The notes below the pieces were generated by a model that was not told the origin of the DNA, made no database searches, and saw only the letters and a list, made by a program, of their open reading frames with translations. Position numbers and translations under genes: made by a program. DNA of 64,000 nucleotides from the NCBI RefSeq assembly GCF_008642315.1, contig NZ_CP029192.1, positions 5,704,001-5,768,000 on the forward strand. The letters are read 5' to 3'. Below, piece after piece: positions 8,030 to 16,072 of the stretch. Numbering within the stretch: position 1 is the stretch's first letter; each line of letters starts with the position of its first letter. Origin of the DNA: Streptomyces venezuelae. Lineage in GTDB: Bacteria > Actinomycetota > Actinomycetes > Streptomycetales > Streptomycetaceae.

Positions 8030-9862
8030 TCAGGCCGCCCCCTCCAGCAGTAGGGAGATACGATCCGCCGCGACCGGGCGGGAGTAGAGCCAGCCCTGGC
8101 CCGTGTCGCAGCCGATGCGGCGCAGGCGGGTGGCCTGGGCGGCCGTTTCGACGCATTCGGCCGTCACCGTCAGGCCCAGGCGGTGGGCGAGTTGGATCAT
8201 CGCCTCGACGATGACCTCGTCGGCGGGGTTGGTGCGCTCCTCGCCCTCCTCGTACTGGAAACCGCGTACGAAGGAACCATCCAGCTTGAGCACGGAGACG
8301 GGGAGGCGGCTGAGGTAGGCCAGGTTCGAGTAGCCCGTGCCGAAGTCGTCGATGGCGATCCGCACGCCCATGTCGCTGAGGGCCTGGAGCGCCTGGAGCG
8401 GGCGGCCCGCCGAGCCCATCACGGCCGATTCGGTGAGCTCCAGCTGGAGGAGGCGGGCCGGGAGGCCGGTCTCGGCGAGGATCTCCGCGACGTCCGCGAC
8501 CAGGTCCGAGTCCCAGACCTGGCGCACCGCCACATTGACGCTGACGAAGACCGGTTCCCGCTCGGGGTGCTCCAACTGCCAGCGACGGGCCTGGAGGCAG
8601 GAGCTGCGCAGCACCCAGCGGCCCAGCTGCACGATCGAACCGTCCTCCTCGGCCAGTCCGATGAACCGATTCGGCGTCAATAGTCCGAACTGCGGATGCT
8701 GCCAGCGCACCAGCGCCTCGACGCCGTGCAGCCCCTCGTCGTCGAGCCCCACCAGCGGCTGGTACTCCAGGACGAACTCGCCGCGCTCGACCGCGGGACG
8801 CAGTGAGCTCGCGAGTGCCTGCCGGGTCATCCGGTGGGCGTTGCGCTCGGGGTCGAACAGCGTCCAGCGGGCCTTGCCGTCCGTCTTCGCCCAGTACAGC
8901 GTCGTGTCGGCGGCCTGCATGAGGCCCGTCGTGGTGGTGCCCGCGGCGCGCCGCTCCACGACGCCGATGGACGCGGAGACGGAGAGCCGCTGCCCGGACA
9001 GGTCGAATGGTTCCTGCAGCGCCTTCAGCGTCGTCTCGGCGAGCTCGGCCAGCTGGTCCGTGCCGGTCGAGTCCTCGACGAGCAGCGCGAACTCGTCGCC
9101 GCCGAGGCGTGCGACCAGCGGCGCCGACGCCCTGCCGTAACCGGCCCGGTCGGCGCAGCGCGTGAGCCGCTCCGCGACGGCGGAGAGCAGCCGGTCGCCG
9201 ACCCGGTGGCCGAGGGTGTCGTTGACCGCCTTGAACCCGTCGAGGTCGAGGTAGCACAGCCCGATGCGGCCGGTGCTCGTGTCGTCGTACGTCCCCGCCT
9301 CCAGCGCCGTCGCGAGGCGCTCGAAGAACAGGTTGCGGTTGGGCAGCCGCGTCACCGGATCGTGCATCTGCACGTGGCGCAGCCGGGCCTGCAGTTCGCG
9401 GCGCGCGCTGATGTCGGAGGCGGCGAGCAAAACCGCCCCGCCCGCGCCCCGGTCGACGGGCTCGGGCATCGGCGAGACCGTGATCTGCACCCACAGGGAG
9501 TGCCCGTCAGGGTGCTTCAGGCGCCGCGTGCAGCGCAGCTTGGCCTGCCGGCCGCGCAGCACCTCGCGGTACGCGTGCCACGTGCGGGCGTCGGAGGCCA
9601 AGTCGATGAGTTCGGCGGCGACGCATCCCGTGAGCGCGCCGGGGGCCGCGCCGAACAGGGCGGCCAGCGCGTCGTTGGCGCTGATGACGAGGCCCTCGGC
9701 GTCGACGACCGCGAGGGCCAGGGGCGCGGCCGCGAAGGCGGCGCGGTAGTCGGACGCGTCGCGGCGGTCGGACGCGTCGGTACGGCGACGCTCCGTGACG
9801 TCGGTACGGGTTCGGTCGGGCGCTGTGACCGTGGAGGCGGGCCCTTCGGACGTTCCGTTCAC
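8030..9862 (-). CDS. PAS-GGDEF-EAL bifunctional cyclic-di-GMP enzyme
   Basis: Cytoplasmic protein of about 610 residues that can make and degrade cyclic di-GMP, a second messenger controlling Streptomyces development through BldD. Domains in order: a PAS sensor (about residues 40-165), a GGDEF diguanylate cyclase (about 170-330, with the intact active motif in ARLGGDEFALL), and an EAL phosphodiesterase (about 345-605, with GVEALVRW, ELTESAVM and the DDFGTGYS loop all present). There are no membrane segments. The layout is like Streptomyces RmdA, but I cannot assign that name by sequence alone. The GTG at 9862 begins VNGTSEG and is preceded by GGGAGC; an upstream start at 9952 adds only low-complexity sequence. 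Confidence 0.92.
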   Translation of the reverse strand: MNGTSEGPASTVTAPDRTRTDVTERRRTDASDRRDASDYRAAFAAAPLALAVVDAEGLVISANDALAALFGAAPGALTGCVAAELIDLASDARTWHAYREVLRGRQAKLRCTRRLKHPDGHSLWVQITVSPMPEPVDRGAGGAVLLAASDISARRELQARLRHVQMHDPVTRLPNRNLFFERLATALEAGTYDDTSTGRIGLCYLDLDGFKAVNDTLGHRVGDRLLSAVAERLTRCADRAGYGRASAPLVARLGGDEFALLVEDSTGTDQLAELAETTLKALQEPFDLSGQRLSVSASIGVVERRAAGTTTTGLMQAADTTLYWAKTDGKARWTLFDPERNAHRMTRQALASSLRPAVERGEFVLEYQPLVGLDDEGLHGVEALVRWQHPQFGLLTPNRFIGLAEEDGSIVQLGRWVLRSSCLQARRWQLEHPEREPVFVSVNVAVRQVWDSDLVADVAEILAETGLPARLLQLELTESAVMGSAGRPLQALQALSDMGVRIAIDDFGTGYSNLAYLSRLPVSVLKLDGSFVRGFQYEEGEERTNPADEVIVEAMIQLAHRLGLTVTAECVETAAQATRLRRIGCDTGQGWLYSRPVAADRISLLLEGAA

Positions 9863-10220
9863 CGCTTGCTCCCGCAGTGCAGTTTGTGGCCGAACAGGTC
9901 TCGTCGGGCGGCGGGCAGGTGGCGGGCGGCGGTGGGGAGTCCGGGCCCGCACAGGAAAGTGTGCCGATCATAGAGGCTGGCCAGAGGCCCGTTCCAGCCG
10001 TATCACCGGTCCGGGCGGGGCGCACCGTCCTCGGCAGATCGTTTCTGCTCGGCCCTGAACTGCTTCCGTTGCGACGCGACCGCTTGTGACGTTCCGTGAG
10101 CGGTCGGGGTGTCGCGCCCTTGTTCCGTCCTCACTCGGAAGGGCCAGGCAAACAGGGCGAAGTTCAACAGATCATCACAAGGTGGGTGGGGTGTCCCGCA
10201 TTCCGCACCCGGAGGTCGAC
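9863..10220. promoter_or_regulatory. Divergent promoter region with an inverted repeat
   Basis: 358 bp separates the c-di-GMP gene from the metalloprotease and must hold both promoters. I see one clear structure: perfect 8-base arms cgaccgct (10077-10084) and agcggtcg (10099-10106) around a 14-base centre, which could be an operator or a leader hairpin. No credible gene is seen here. Confidence 0.4.
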
Positions 10221-11471
10221 GTGCCGCGTCAGCTCCCCCCTTGGGGACTCACCCGTGGCGGGGAGAATTCCCGCCTGCGCAGCACCGCCGCCCTCCTCAC
10301 CTCGCTGACCGCCCTGGCCGCCACCTCACTGGTCGCGGGACCCGCGATCGCCGAGCCCACCGCGGGACCGTGCGCCCTGCGCCGCACCACCGCGCACCAC
10401 TCGGAGGGCCTCGACACCTGGAACACCGCCTACCCGCGCCCGGCCAGGACCCTGAACGCGGTGATGGTCTTCCTCTCCTTCCCGGACTCCCCGCCGCAGA
10501 CGACCCCCGACGAACTGACCGCCGACCACTTCCCGGCCACCAGCCAGTTCTTCGAACGCGCCTCGTACGGCAAGTTCGCGCTGCGCCCCCACCCGCACCG
10601 CGCGTGGGTCGAGATGCCGCACGACTCCCTCTCGTACGCCATACGGCGCGACTGGAACTCCAAGCGCCGCGCGGCCTATCTGCGCGACGCGGTCGCCGCC
10701 GCCGATCCGCACGTGGACTTCTCGCGGTACGACATCGTGTACTTCGTCGCCGACCCGGACGCGCCCGGCGTCGACTCGGACGCCACGAAGGTGGTCAACT
10801 TCGACCGGCCGGTGCGGGCCGACGGCACGGACATCCGGCGCATCGTCACCGTCTTCGAGCGGCATCCGCCGGACCGCAACGTCCTGGCCCACGAGACGGG
10901 CCACGTCTTCGACCTCCCCGACCTCTACCACCGCCCCACCGACGGCAAGGGCGACTGGGACACCCACGTCGGCGACTGGGACGTCATGGGCAGCCAGTTC
11001 GGGCTCGCTCCCGACCTCTTCGGCTGGCACAAATGGAAGCTGGGCTGGCTGGAGCCGCGGCAGGTGCGGTGCGTCGGCGCGGGGACGGAACGGCTCACCC
11101 TGGAGCCGCTGGCGGCCCCCCTCGCGCCGGGCGCCCTCGGCGGCACCCGGCTCGCCGTGGTCCGCACGGGCCGGGACACCGTGCTCGCCCTGGAGGCGCG
11201 CGGCGCCGTGGGCAACGACCGTGCGACGTGCACGGAGGGCGTCCTCGTCTACGAGGTGCGGAACGGGACGGCGTCGGGCGGCGGCCCCGTCGAGGTCGTC
11301 GACGCCCATCCGGAGACCGAGTCCTGCTGGGGCGACTCGGTCTACCCGCAGCTGGCGGACGCGCCGGTGCGGGCGGGGGAGAGCTTCACGGTGCCGGACC
11401 GCGACGTGCGGGTCGAGGTGGCGGGACGGACGGCCTCGGGGGCGTGGACGGTGCAGGTGACGACGGGCTGA
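10221..11471 (+). CDS. Secreted M6-family (immune inhibitor A-like) metalloprotease
   Basis: Exported zinc protease of about 416 residues. A signal peptide covers about residues 20-49 (SRLRSTAALL up to GPAIA). The zinc motif HETGH is at residues 224-228 and continues VFDLPDLYH, matching the HExxH...LPDLY pattern of M6 peptidases; GDWDVMGS downstream contains the Met-turn-like motif. The C-terminal 130 residues look like a beta-rich accessory domain. The GTG at 10221 is preceded by ggagg (10211-10215) with 5-base spacing; a GTG at 10191 is an alternative and adds ten residues. It is expected to degrade extracellular protein. Confidence 0.85.
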   Translation: MPRQLPPWGLTRGGENSRLRSTAALLTSLTALAATSLVAGPAIAEPTAGPCALRRTTAHHSEGLDTWNTAYPRPARTLNAVMVFLSFPDSPPQTTPDELTADHFPATSQFFERASYGKFALRPHPHRAWVEMPHDSLSYAIRRDWNSKRRAAYLRDAVAAADPHVDFSRYDIVYFVADPDAPGVDSDATKVVNFDRPVRADGTDIRRIVTVFERHPPDRNVLAHETGHVFDLPDLYHRPTDGKGDWDTHVGDWDVMGSQFGLAPDLFGWHKWKLGWLEPRQVRCVGAGTERLTLEPLAAPLAPGALGGTRLAVVRTGRDTVLALEARGAVGNDRATCTEGVLVYEVRNGTASGGGPVEVVDAHPETESCWGDSVYPQLADAPVRAGESFTVPDRDVRVEVAGRTASGAWTVQVTTG

Positions 11472-11502
11472 GGGTCGTCTCCGGGTATGCCCGGGTACGC
11501 AA

Positions 11503-11530
11503 GAAGCCCCTCGCTTCCGCGAGGGGCTTC
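11503..11530 (-). terminator. Hairpin terminator after tRNA-Lys
   Basis: Twelve-base-pair stem (gaagcccctcgc / gcgaggggcttc) closed by a ttcc loop, located just 3' of the tRNA-Lys gene and also downstream of the metalloprotease stop, so it can serve both strands. No U-run is needed for this class in Streptomyces. Confidence 0.85.
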
Positions 11531-11540
11531 TCACCGTCTG

Positions 11541-11614
11541 TGCGCCGCCAGGGACTCGAACCCCGGACCCGCTGATTAAGAGTCAGCTGCTCTAACCAAC
11601 TGAGCTAGCGGCGC
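11541..11614 (-). tRNA. tRNA-Lys (anticodon CUU)
   Basis: Full cloverleaf on the minus strand: acceptor GCGCCGC paired with GCGGCGC, D-arm with AGCTCAGTTGGTTAGAGC, anticodon stem GCTGA/TCAGC enclosing loop CTCTTAA (anticodon CTT), and T-arm with GGTTCGAGTCC. The discriminator is A and CCA is not encoded. The stop codon of the upstream gene lies inside its 5' end. Confidence 0.97.
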
Positions 11615-12276
11615 CTGCTGACGTCGTAGACCTTAGCACTCTGATCGCCGCCAGGAAAAATCGATATGCGCACGGCGGACGACGCCGCGGAGCGGGCCGC
11701 GCGGACGCACGCCCAGAGGATGACCTCGGGTCCCGGGAGCCAGGGGTGCCGGGTGCCCGGGGCGACGAGCCACCGCGATTCCAGACGGCCGCCGGGTCCG
11801 GGGGCGCTGAGCGGAGGCACGGTGACGGCATCTCCCGTGCCGTGACAGAGCACGGACGGGACCTCGGTGCCGCCGCCCCACTCCTCCCACTCCAGGAGGG
11901 AGGGCAGGCGCTGCGCGGTGCCGGGGGCGGCGAAGAGCAGGACGCGGCCGCGGTGCGCGGCGACGGGGCCGGAGCCCGGACCCTCCTCCCATAACCGGTC
12001 GAGCATCCGCCGGCCGAACACGGCCGGGACGCTGACCACGTCGAACGCGGAGCCGCAGGGGAGGACGGCGGGCGCGTCGGGCCGGCTGCGCCAGTGGGTG
12101 AGGGCGCTTCGCGGATACGTTTCGGCGGAGGCGAGCCAGGCGGCTCCCTCGGCGGTGACGTCGTCGCAGGAGTCGTGGGCGGGCCCGGTGGGGGACGGGG
12201 CGCCGGAGGGGGAGGGTGCGGTGTGGAGGGATGCACTGCTCATGGCAGGTACGTCTACCGGTAGTGAGGGTTCCAT
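11605..12276 (-). CDS. Prim-pol-like (bifunctional DNA primase/polymerase N-terminal) protein, copy 1
   Basis: A 223-residue protein resembling the short Streptomyces proteins annotated as bifunctional DNA primase/polymerase. Supporting segments are EGAAWLASAETYPRSALTHW, FDVVSVPAVFGRRMLDRLW, GPVAAHRGRVLLFAAPGTA and the C-terminal ESRWLVAPGTRHPWLPGPEVILWAC, in family order. I cannot point to an intact metal-binding acidic triad, and the protein is too short to carry a helicase, so polymerase activity is doubtful. The ATG at 12276 was taken; ATG 12243 is possible. Its TAG stop lies ten bases inside the tRNA-Lys gene on the same strand, so the two may share a transcript. A divergent relative is encoded at 20733-21293. 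Confidence 0.65.
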   Translation of the reverse strand: MEPSLPVDVPAMSSASLHTAPSPSGAPSPTGPAHDSCDDVTAEGAAWLASAETYPRSALTHWRSRPDAPAVLPCGSAFDVVSVPAVFGRRMLDRLWEEGPGSGPVAAHRGRVLLFAAPGTAQRLPSLLEWEEWGGGTEVPSVLCHGTGDAVTVPPLSAPGPGGRLESRWLVAPGTRHPWLPGPEVILWACVRAARSAASSAVRISIFPGGDQSAKVYDVSRRR

Positions 12277-12370
12277 TTCGTCGGGTTACCGGAAACGGGG
12301 ACAGCGGGGGGTGGAATCGGGTACCTTGCCCCCTTGGCATATGCCAGGAGGCACCCCCGGCGCCCTTCCC

Positions 12371-12724
12371 CTACGGGCGCTCGACACCGCCCCGCAGCAG
12401 GTCCCGGCCGAACTCGACCATCTTCTTCGCGTAGTCCTCGGTCCACTCCGCGCGCTCCGCGATCAGCGCGGGCGTCAGCCGGTCGAAGCGGCGGGGGTCG
12501 GCGAGCTGGGCGGCCGCGATGGCCTGGAACTCGACGGACCGGTCCGTGGCGGCACGGAACGCGTGCGTCAGCTCGGTGGCACGGGCGAGCAGCTCACGCG
12601 GGTCCTCTATCGACTCCAGGTCGAAGAAGTGCTCCGGGTCGGCGCCGGCCTCGGCGGGTTCGAAGAGCAGCGGCGCGGGGCGCATCCGCTGTCCGGTCCG
12701 GGGCCGCGGTTCGGGCTCCGCCAT
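12371..12724 (-). CDS. Conserved hypothetical helical protein
   Basis: A 117-residue soluble protein I do not recognise as a named family. It starts MAEPEPRPRTGQRM, then has a mostly alpha-helical, acidic body (for example DPRELLARATELTHAFRAATD and LTPALIAERAEWTEDYAKKM). The start at 12724 is firm because GAGGAGG lies 8 bases upstream. It is transcribed towards the prim-pol-like gene, with 94 bp between. There is no signal peptide or membrane segment. Function unknown. Confidence 0.75.
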   Translation of the reverse strand: MAEPEPRPRTGQRMRPAPLLFEPAEAGADPEHFFDLESIEDPRELLARATELTHAFRAATDRSVEFQAIAAAQLADPRRFDRLTPALIAERAEWTEDYAKKMVEFGRDLLRGGVERP

Positions 12725-12854
12725 GGTGTGTTCCTCCTCGCGCAGTGACGCCGTCCTCGCGGCGTTGCAGACCGCCTCCCATTGTCCCTTGCCGCACAAG
12801 TGGGCCACTGGAGTCGCTCCCAAAGGGGCGCGGACGCGTCTGCGGCTGGGACGT

Positions 12855-12962
12855 GGCTGGTCGCGCAGTTCCCCGCGCCCCTGAAAGACCCCCCGCCCCC
12901 GCGCCGCTGACCGGACCGCCGGGGGCGCCCCGTCAGGGGCGCGGGGAACTGCGCGCTCAGCC
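12855..12962. repeat. Inverted pair of a dispersed Streptomyces repeat
   Basis: Two near-identical 30-base arms in opposite orientation (12855-12884 and 12933-12962, two differences) enclose a 48-base C/G-rich loop. Each arm contains the core cgcgcagttccccgcgc, an element I have often seen scattered between Streptomyces genes; a third copy is at 62310-62338. The pair lies just after the stop of the helicase-like gene and can fold as a long hairpin, so it may end transcription. Confidence 0.75.
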
Positions 12963-12985
12963 ACACACGAGCCGCGGGTGGAGGC

Positions 12986-14350
12986 CTAGGCGGGCCGCCA
13001 GGCCACCCGGTGTTCCGACAAGCGGGACAGGACCGCGTGGTTCGCCTCCCAGCCGTCGGGGAACTTGACCGTGACGCCGAGTTGCACCGGCTCCGTCGAC
13101 GGGTGGTCGTCCAGCAACGCGCTGACGCCCGCGCGGCAGACCACGATGCAGGCGTGGCGGTGCCGGGACGCCAGGACGCAGAGGCGACCCGTCTCCAGGT
13201 GGAACGCCGTCGCGTCGGGGCGGCCCGAGAGCGGGTGCAGGACGACCGTCACGTCGTACTCGCGGCCCTGGAGCCGGTTGGCCGTGTCCACCGTGACGTC
13301 CGGGACGCCCAGGTCCGCCAGTGCCGCCCGGACCGCCGCCGCCTGGTCGCGGTGGGCTGTGCCGACCGCGATGCGGTCCGCGGTGAGGGGCGTGGGGTCC
13401 GGGCCGCGCTCCGATGTCGCCGCGCCGCCCCGGTCCAGGAGGCGCCGGACGACCTGGGCCAGCGCCCGCACGGCTTCCGGGTCCGTGCGCGGTGTGTTGC
13501 GGGCCGGGAGCTCCAGCAGGCCCCAGCCGGACTCCGCTGCCTCGTCGATCACCCGGTCGGGGCCCGAACCGTCCGACTCGACCGCGAAGCGCAGCGACCG
13601 GTCCCCGTGGCCCGTGCCGCTGCGGAACGGCGTGTACGGGTAGAACGCGTCCGAGACCAGGGGCGCGGCCGACGCGGGCAGCCGCCAGGACACCGGCAGG
13701 CGGTGCTGCGGCAGCTCGGGGTTGTGGGCGAGGAGCGTGGCCACCGCGGAGGCCGAAGGATCGTACGAAAGTCCCGCCCACTGCTCCGCGCCGACGATCG
13801 AGAACGGGTCCAACTGCCCCGGGTCGCCCACGAACAGCGCCCGCTCGAAGAGCCCCGCCACGGCGAGCAGCGCGTCCGACCGCATCTGGTACGCCTCGTC
13901 GACGATCGCGTGCCCCCACGGCGCGTCGAGCTGGTCGACCTTGACGTGCGCCCACTTCGCGGCCGTCGAGATGACGACGTCCAGGCCGGCGAGGTCGCCC
14001 GCCTTCGTCGACTTGCGGACGTTCGCGAGGGCGTCGAGCGCCTTGTCGTAGGGATCGGGGTCGCTGCTGTGCAGCCGGCCCACGGGAAGCTCGGGGTCCT
14101 TCTCGGCGAGCCGCAGGACGAGGTCGTCCACCTGCGCGTTCGTCTGCGCGATGACCATCAGCGGGCGGCCCGCCGCGGCCAGTTCACGGGCCGCGCGGAC
14201 CACGAGCGTCGACTTGCCCGCGCCGGGCGGCGAGTCGACCACGACGCCGCGGTGCGTGCCGTGCAGCGTGTCGTGGAGGATCGCCTCCGTGGCGCGCGCG
14301 GCCTCGGCGCCGGGGTCGAAGGAGGCGCCCGCGGGCGGGGCGAGCTGCAT
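12986..14350 (-). CDS. Superfamily 1 (UPF1/Dna2-like) helicase-type ATPase
   Basis: Protein of 454 residues with the ordered motifs of an SF1B helicase core. Motif I is PPGAGKST (about residues 42-49), motif II IVDEAYQM, motif III FVGDPGQLDPF, motif V DTANRLQGREYDVTVV and motif VI in LASRHRHACIVV. The QGREYD segment is the signature of UPF1, Dna2 and Smubp2 relatives. Accessory domains are small or absent. The start overlaps the upstream stop by one base (TGATG), so it is translationally coupled to the unknown protein, and it belongs to the same transcription unit as a RecB-like nuclease. It probably unwinds DNA or RNA, with the nuclease acting in trans. No direct evidence of its substrate. 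Confidence 0.85.
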   Translation of the reverse strand: MQLAPPAGASFDPGAEAARATEAILHDTLHGTHRGVVVDSPPGAGKSTLVVRAARELAAAGRPLMVIAQTNAQVDDLVLRLAEKDPELPVGRLHSSDPDPYDKALDALANVRKSTKAGDLAGLDVVISTAAKWAHVKVDQLDAPWGHAIVDEAYQMRSDALLAVAGLFERALFVGDPGQLDPFSIVGAEQWAGLSYDPSASAVATLLAHNPELPQHRLPVSWRLPASAAPLVSDAFYPYTPFRSGTGHGDRSLRFAVESDGSGPDRVIDEAAESGWGLLELPARNTPRTDPEAVRALAQVVRRLLDRGGAATSERGPDPTPLTADRIAVGTAHRDQAAAVRAALADLGVPDVTVDTANRLQGREYDVTVVLHPLSGRPDATAFHLETGRLCVLASRHRHACIVVCRAGVSALLDDHPSTEPVQLGVTVKFPDGWEANHAVLSRLSEHRVAWRPA

Positions 14351-15969
14351 CACAGGGTGTCCTCCGCGGTCACGGGGTCGGGGCTCTCTGCGGTGGCCGC
14401 GTTGTCGGCGGGTGGCCCGCCGTGCGTCCACGGCGTCTCCTCGGGGTCGGGCAGCTTGGGACCGCCGCGCTGTTCGTGCTCGAACAGCGTCCAGCAGATC
14501 CGGTCGCCCTTGCCGGGCACGGACCCCGGCTCGGGCTCCTTGCCGCGGCCCATCTTGTCGGTGATCCGCAGCACGACGGTGTCCTTGCCGACGCCCCCGT
14601 CCTCGCTCTCGCTCTCGTACGCCACGAACTCCGCGGTCTGCGGCTTGCCGCCCAGCGCGCGGTAGACCTTCGTGCGCTCGCCGAGGTGCGGGTGGTCGTC
14701 GGTGCGGACGGTGACGAGCGGGCGCGGCCGCGGGCTCTTCGCCTCGCTGTACGCCATGACGACCTCCGTCACCTCGCCGACGAAGGCCTCTCCCGCGAGA
14801 CGGCGGCCCGCCATCACCAGGGGGTCGTCGAGGGCCTCCTGGGCGTCCAGGCGGGCCTGTTCGCGCTCGCGCGTGGCCAGCTTGTTGGCGGCGGTGACCG
14901 CGTCGTCGACGCGCGGCTGAGGCGGCTCGCCCGCCGTGACGCGGTCGCGGTGGCCGGTGAACGACCACCGGTCGCGGGTCCACCGGTCGGCGGCGTGCGG
15001 GGCCTCGGGGAGCGTGCACAGGGCGTCGAGGCCACGCCACACCGCGTCCCAGGTGGGGCGGGTCCTGCTCTCGATCAGGGCGTGGATCTCCCGCTCGGCG
15101 GCGGTCAGCAGGGCCAGCCGTTCGTCGGCCTGCACACCGTCCTCGGCGGCGGCGAGGGCGCTGCGCGCGCGGTCGTACCGCTCCATGGCCGGGGCCAGCA
15201 GGTCGTTGTCGAACGCCGGGTCCGTCGCCGGGCCCGCGGGCGGGCACAGCAGCTGCCCGGACCCGTCGCGGGCCAGCTCGGCGCGGAGCGCGGCCTCGGC
15301 GCCCGAGGTGCCCTCCGGGGCCTCGATCCAGGCGAGCAGGGCGCCCAGGTGCTGGTCCTCCAGGCTGGACTGGCCCGTCGCCCAGTGCCGGGACAGCAGC
15401 TCGGTCATGGCGGTGAGCAGCGACGACCCGGGGACGCGGGCGCGCTCGCCGAAGTGCGTCAGCCAGCGGCCGAGGAGGGGGACGCGGGGCGGCGCGGGGT
15501 GGGGCGCCTCCGGGTCCTGCTCCGCGGTGCGGCGAAAGCGCGTGGAGCGGCCGAGGAGCCGGACGAAGTCGATGCCAGCGCGGCTCGGCACGACCAGCTG
15601 CGGGGCGTCCGCGCAGAGCTCGACCTCGACCTTGACGCGCTTGCCCGTCTCCGGGTCGGTCTCGTTGCGCTCGGCGGCCTCGACGTCATCCCCGTACCCC
15701 TCGACGTACGGAAGGACGATCTCGGCGAGCTGCGCGAGGAACGCGAAGCGCAGGTCGCGGTCGCGGGGCTGGGGCACGACGAGGAGCCGCGGCGAGGTCC
15801 GCTCCGTCCCGACCAGCGCGCCGAGCGGCGCGCCCGCCTCACCGGCGGTGATCAGCGGGACCAGCACCAGGGGGCGCTGCGAGAGGTGCCGGTGCCGCAC
15901 GGTCGCCCGCGGCTGGGCGCGGCCCGTGGTGACCGCCTCAAGACGGGCGAGGTTGTCGATCAGCGACAC
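14350..15969 (-). CDS. Unknown protein between nuclease and helicase genes
   Basis: A 539-residue soluble protein without a family I recognise. The N-terminal third contains strand-rich stretches (RPLVLVPLITAGEAGAPLG, SPRLLVVPQPRDRDLRFAF). The middle is helical and charged (for example LLTAAEREIHALIESRTRP). The C-terminal 160 residues look like a beta-barrel (GEAFVGEVTEVVMAY, PLVTVRTDDHPHLGERTKVY, TVVLRITDKMG, GDRICWTLFEHEQR). UPF1-type helicases normally carry a barrel inserted in the core, so this protein may supply one in trans; that is inference. The GTG at 15969 was chosen for its GAGAGGGA site; the ORF is open further upstream but without family-like sequence. It is coupled to the helicase by TGATG. 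Confidence 0.7.
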   Translation of the reverse strand: MSLIDNLARLEAVTTGRAQPRATVRHRHLSQRPLVLVPLITAGEAGAPLGALVGTERTSPRLLVVPQPRDRDLRFAFLAQLAEIVLPYVEGYGDDVEAAERNETDPETGKRVKVEVELCADAPQLVVPSRAGIDFVRLLGRSTRFRRTAEQDPEAPHPAPPRVPLLGRWLTHFGERARVPGSSLLTAMTELLSRHWATGQSSLEDQHLGALLAWIEAPEGTSGAEAALRAELARDGSGQLLCPPAGPATDPAFDNDLLAPAMERYDRARSALAAAEDGVQADERLALLTAAEREIHALIESRTRPTWDAVWRGLDALCTLPEAPHAADRWTRDRWSFTGHRDRVTAGEPPQPRVDDAVTAANKLATREREQARLDAQEALDDPLVMAGRRLAGEAFVGEVTEVVMAYSEAKSPRPRPLVTVRTDDHPHLGERTKVYRALGGKPQTAEFVAYESESEDGGVGKDTVVLRITDKMGRGKEPEPGSVPGKGDRICWTLFEHEQRGGPKLPDPEETPWTHGGPPADNAATAESPDPVTAEDTL

Positions 15970-16072
15970 GGTTGTCCCTCTCTCGTCAGCGGATGGTGCA
16001 GGCCCATCCTGCCGCCGCACTGCCGACCCTCCCGGCCAGGCCGCCCGTGCCGCGAGGCCGCGGAGGCCGGGC

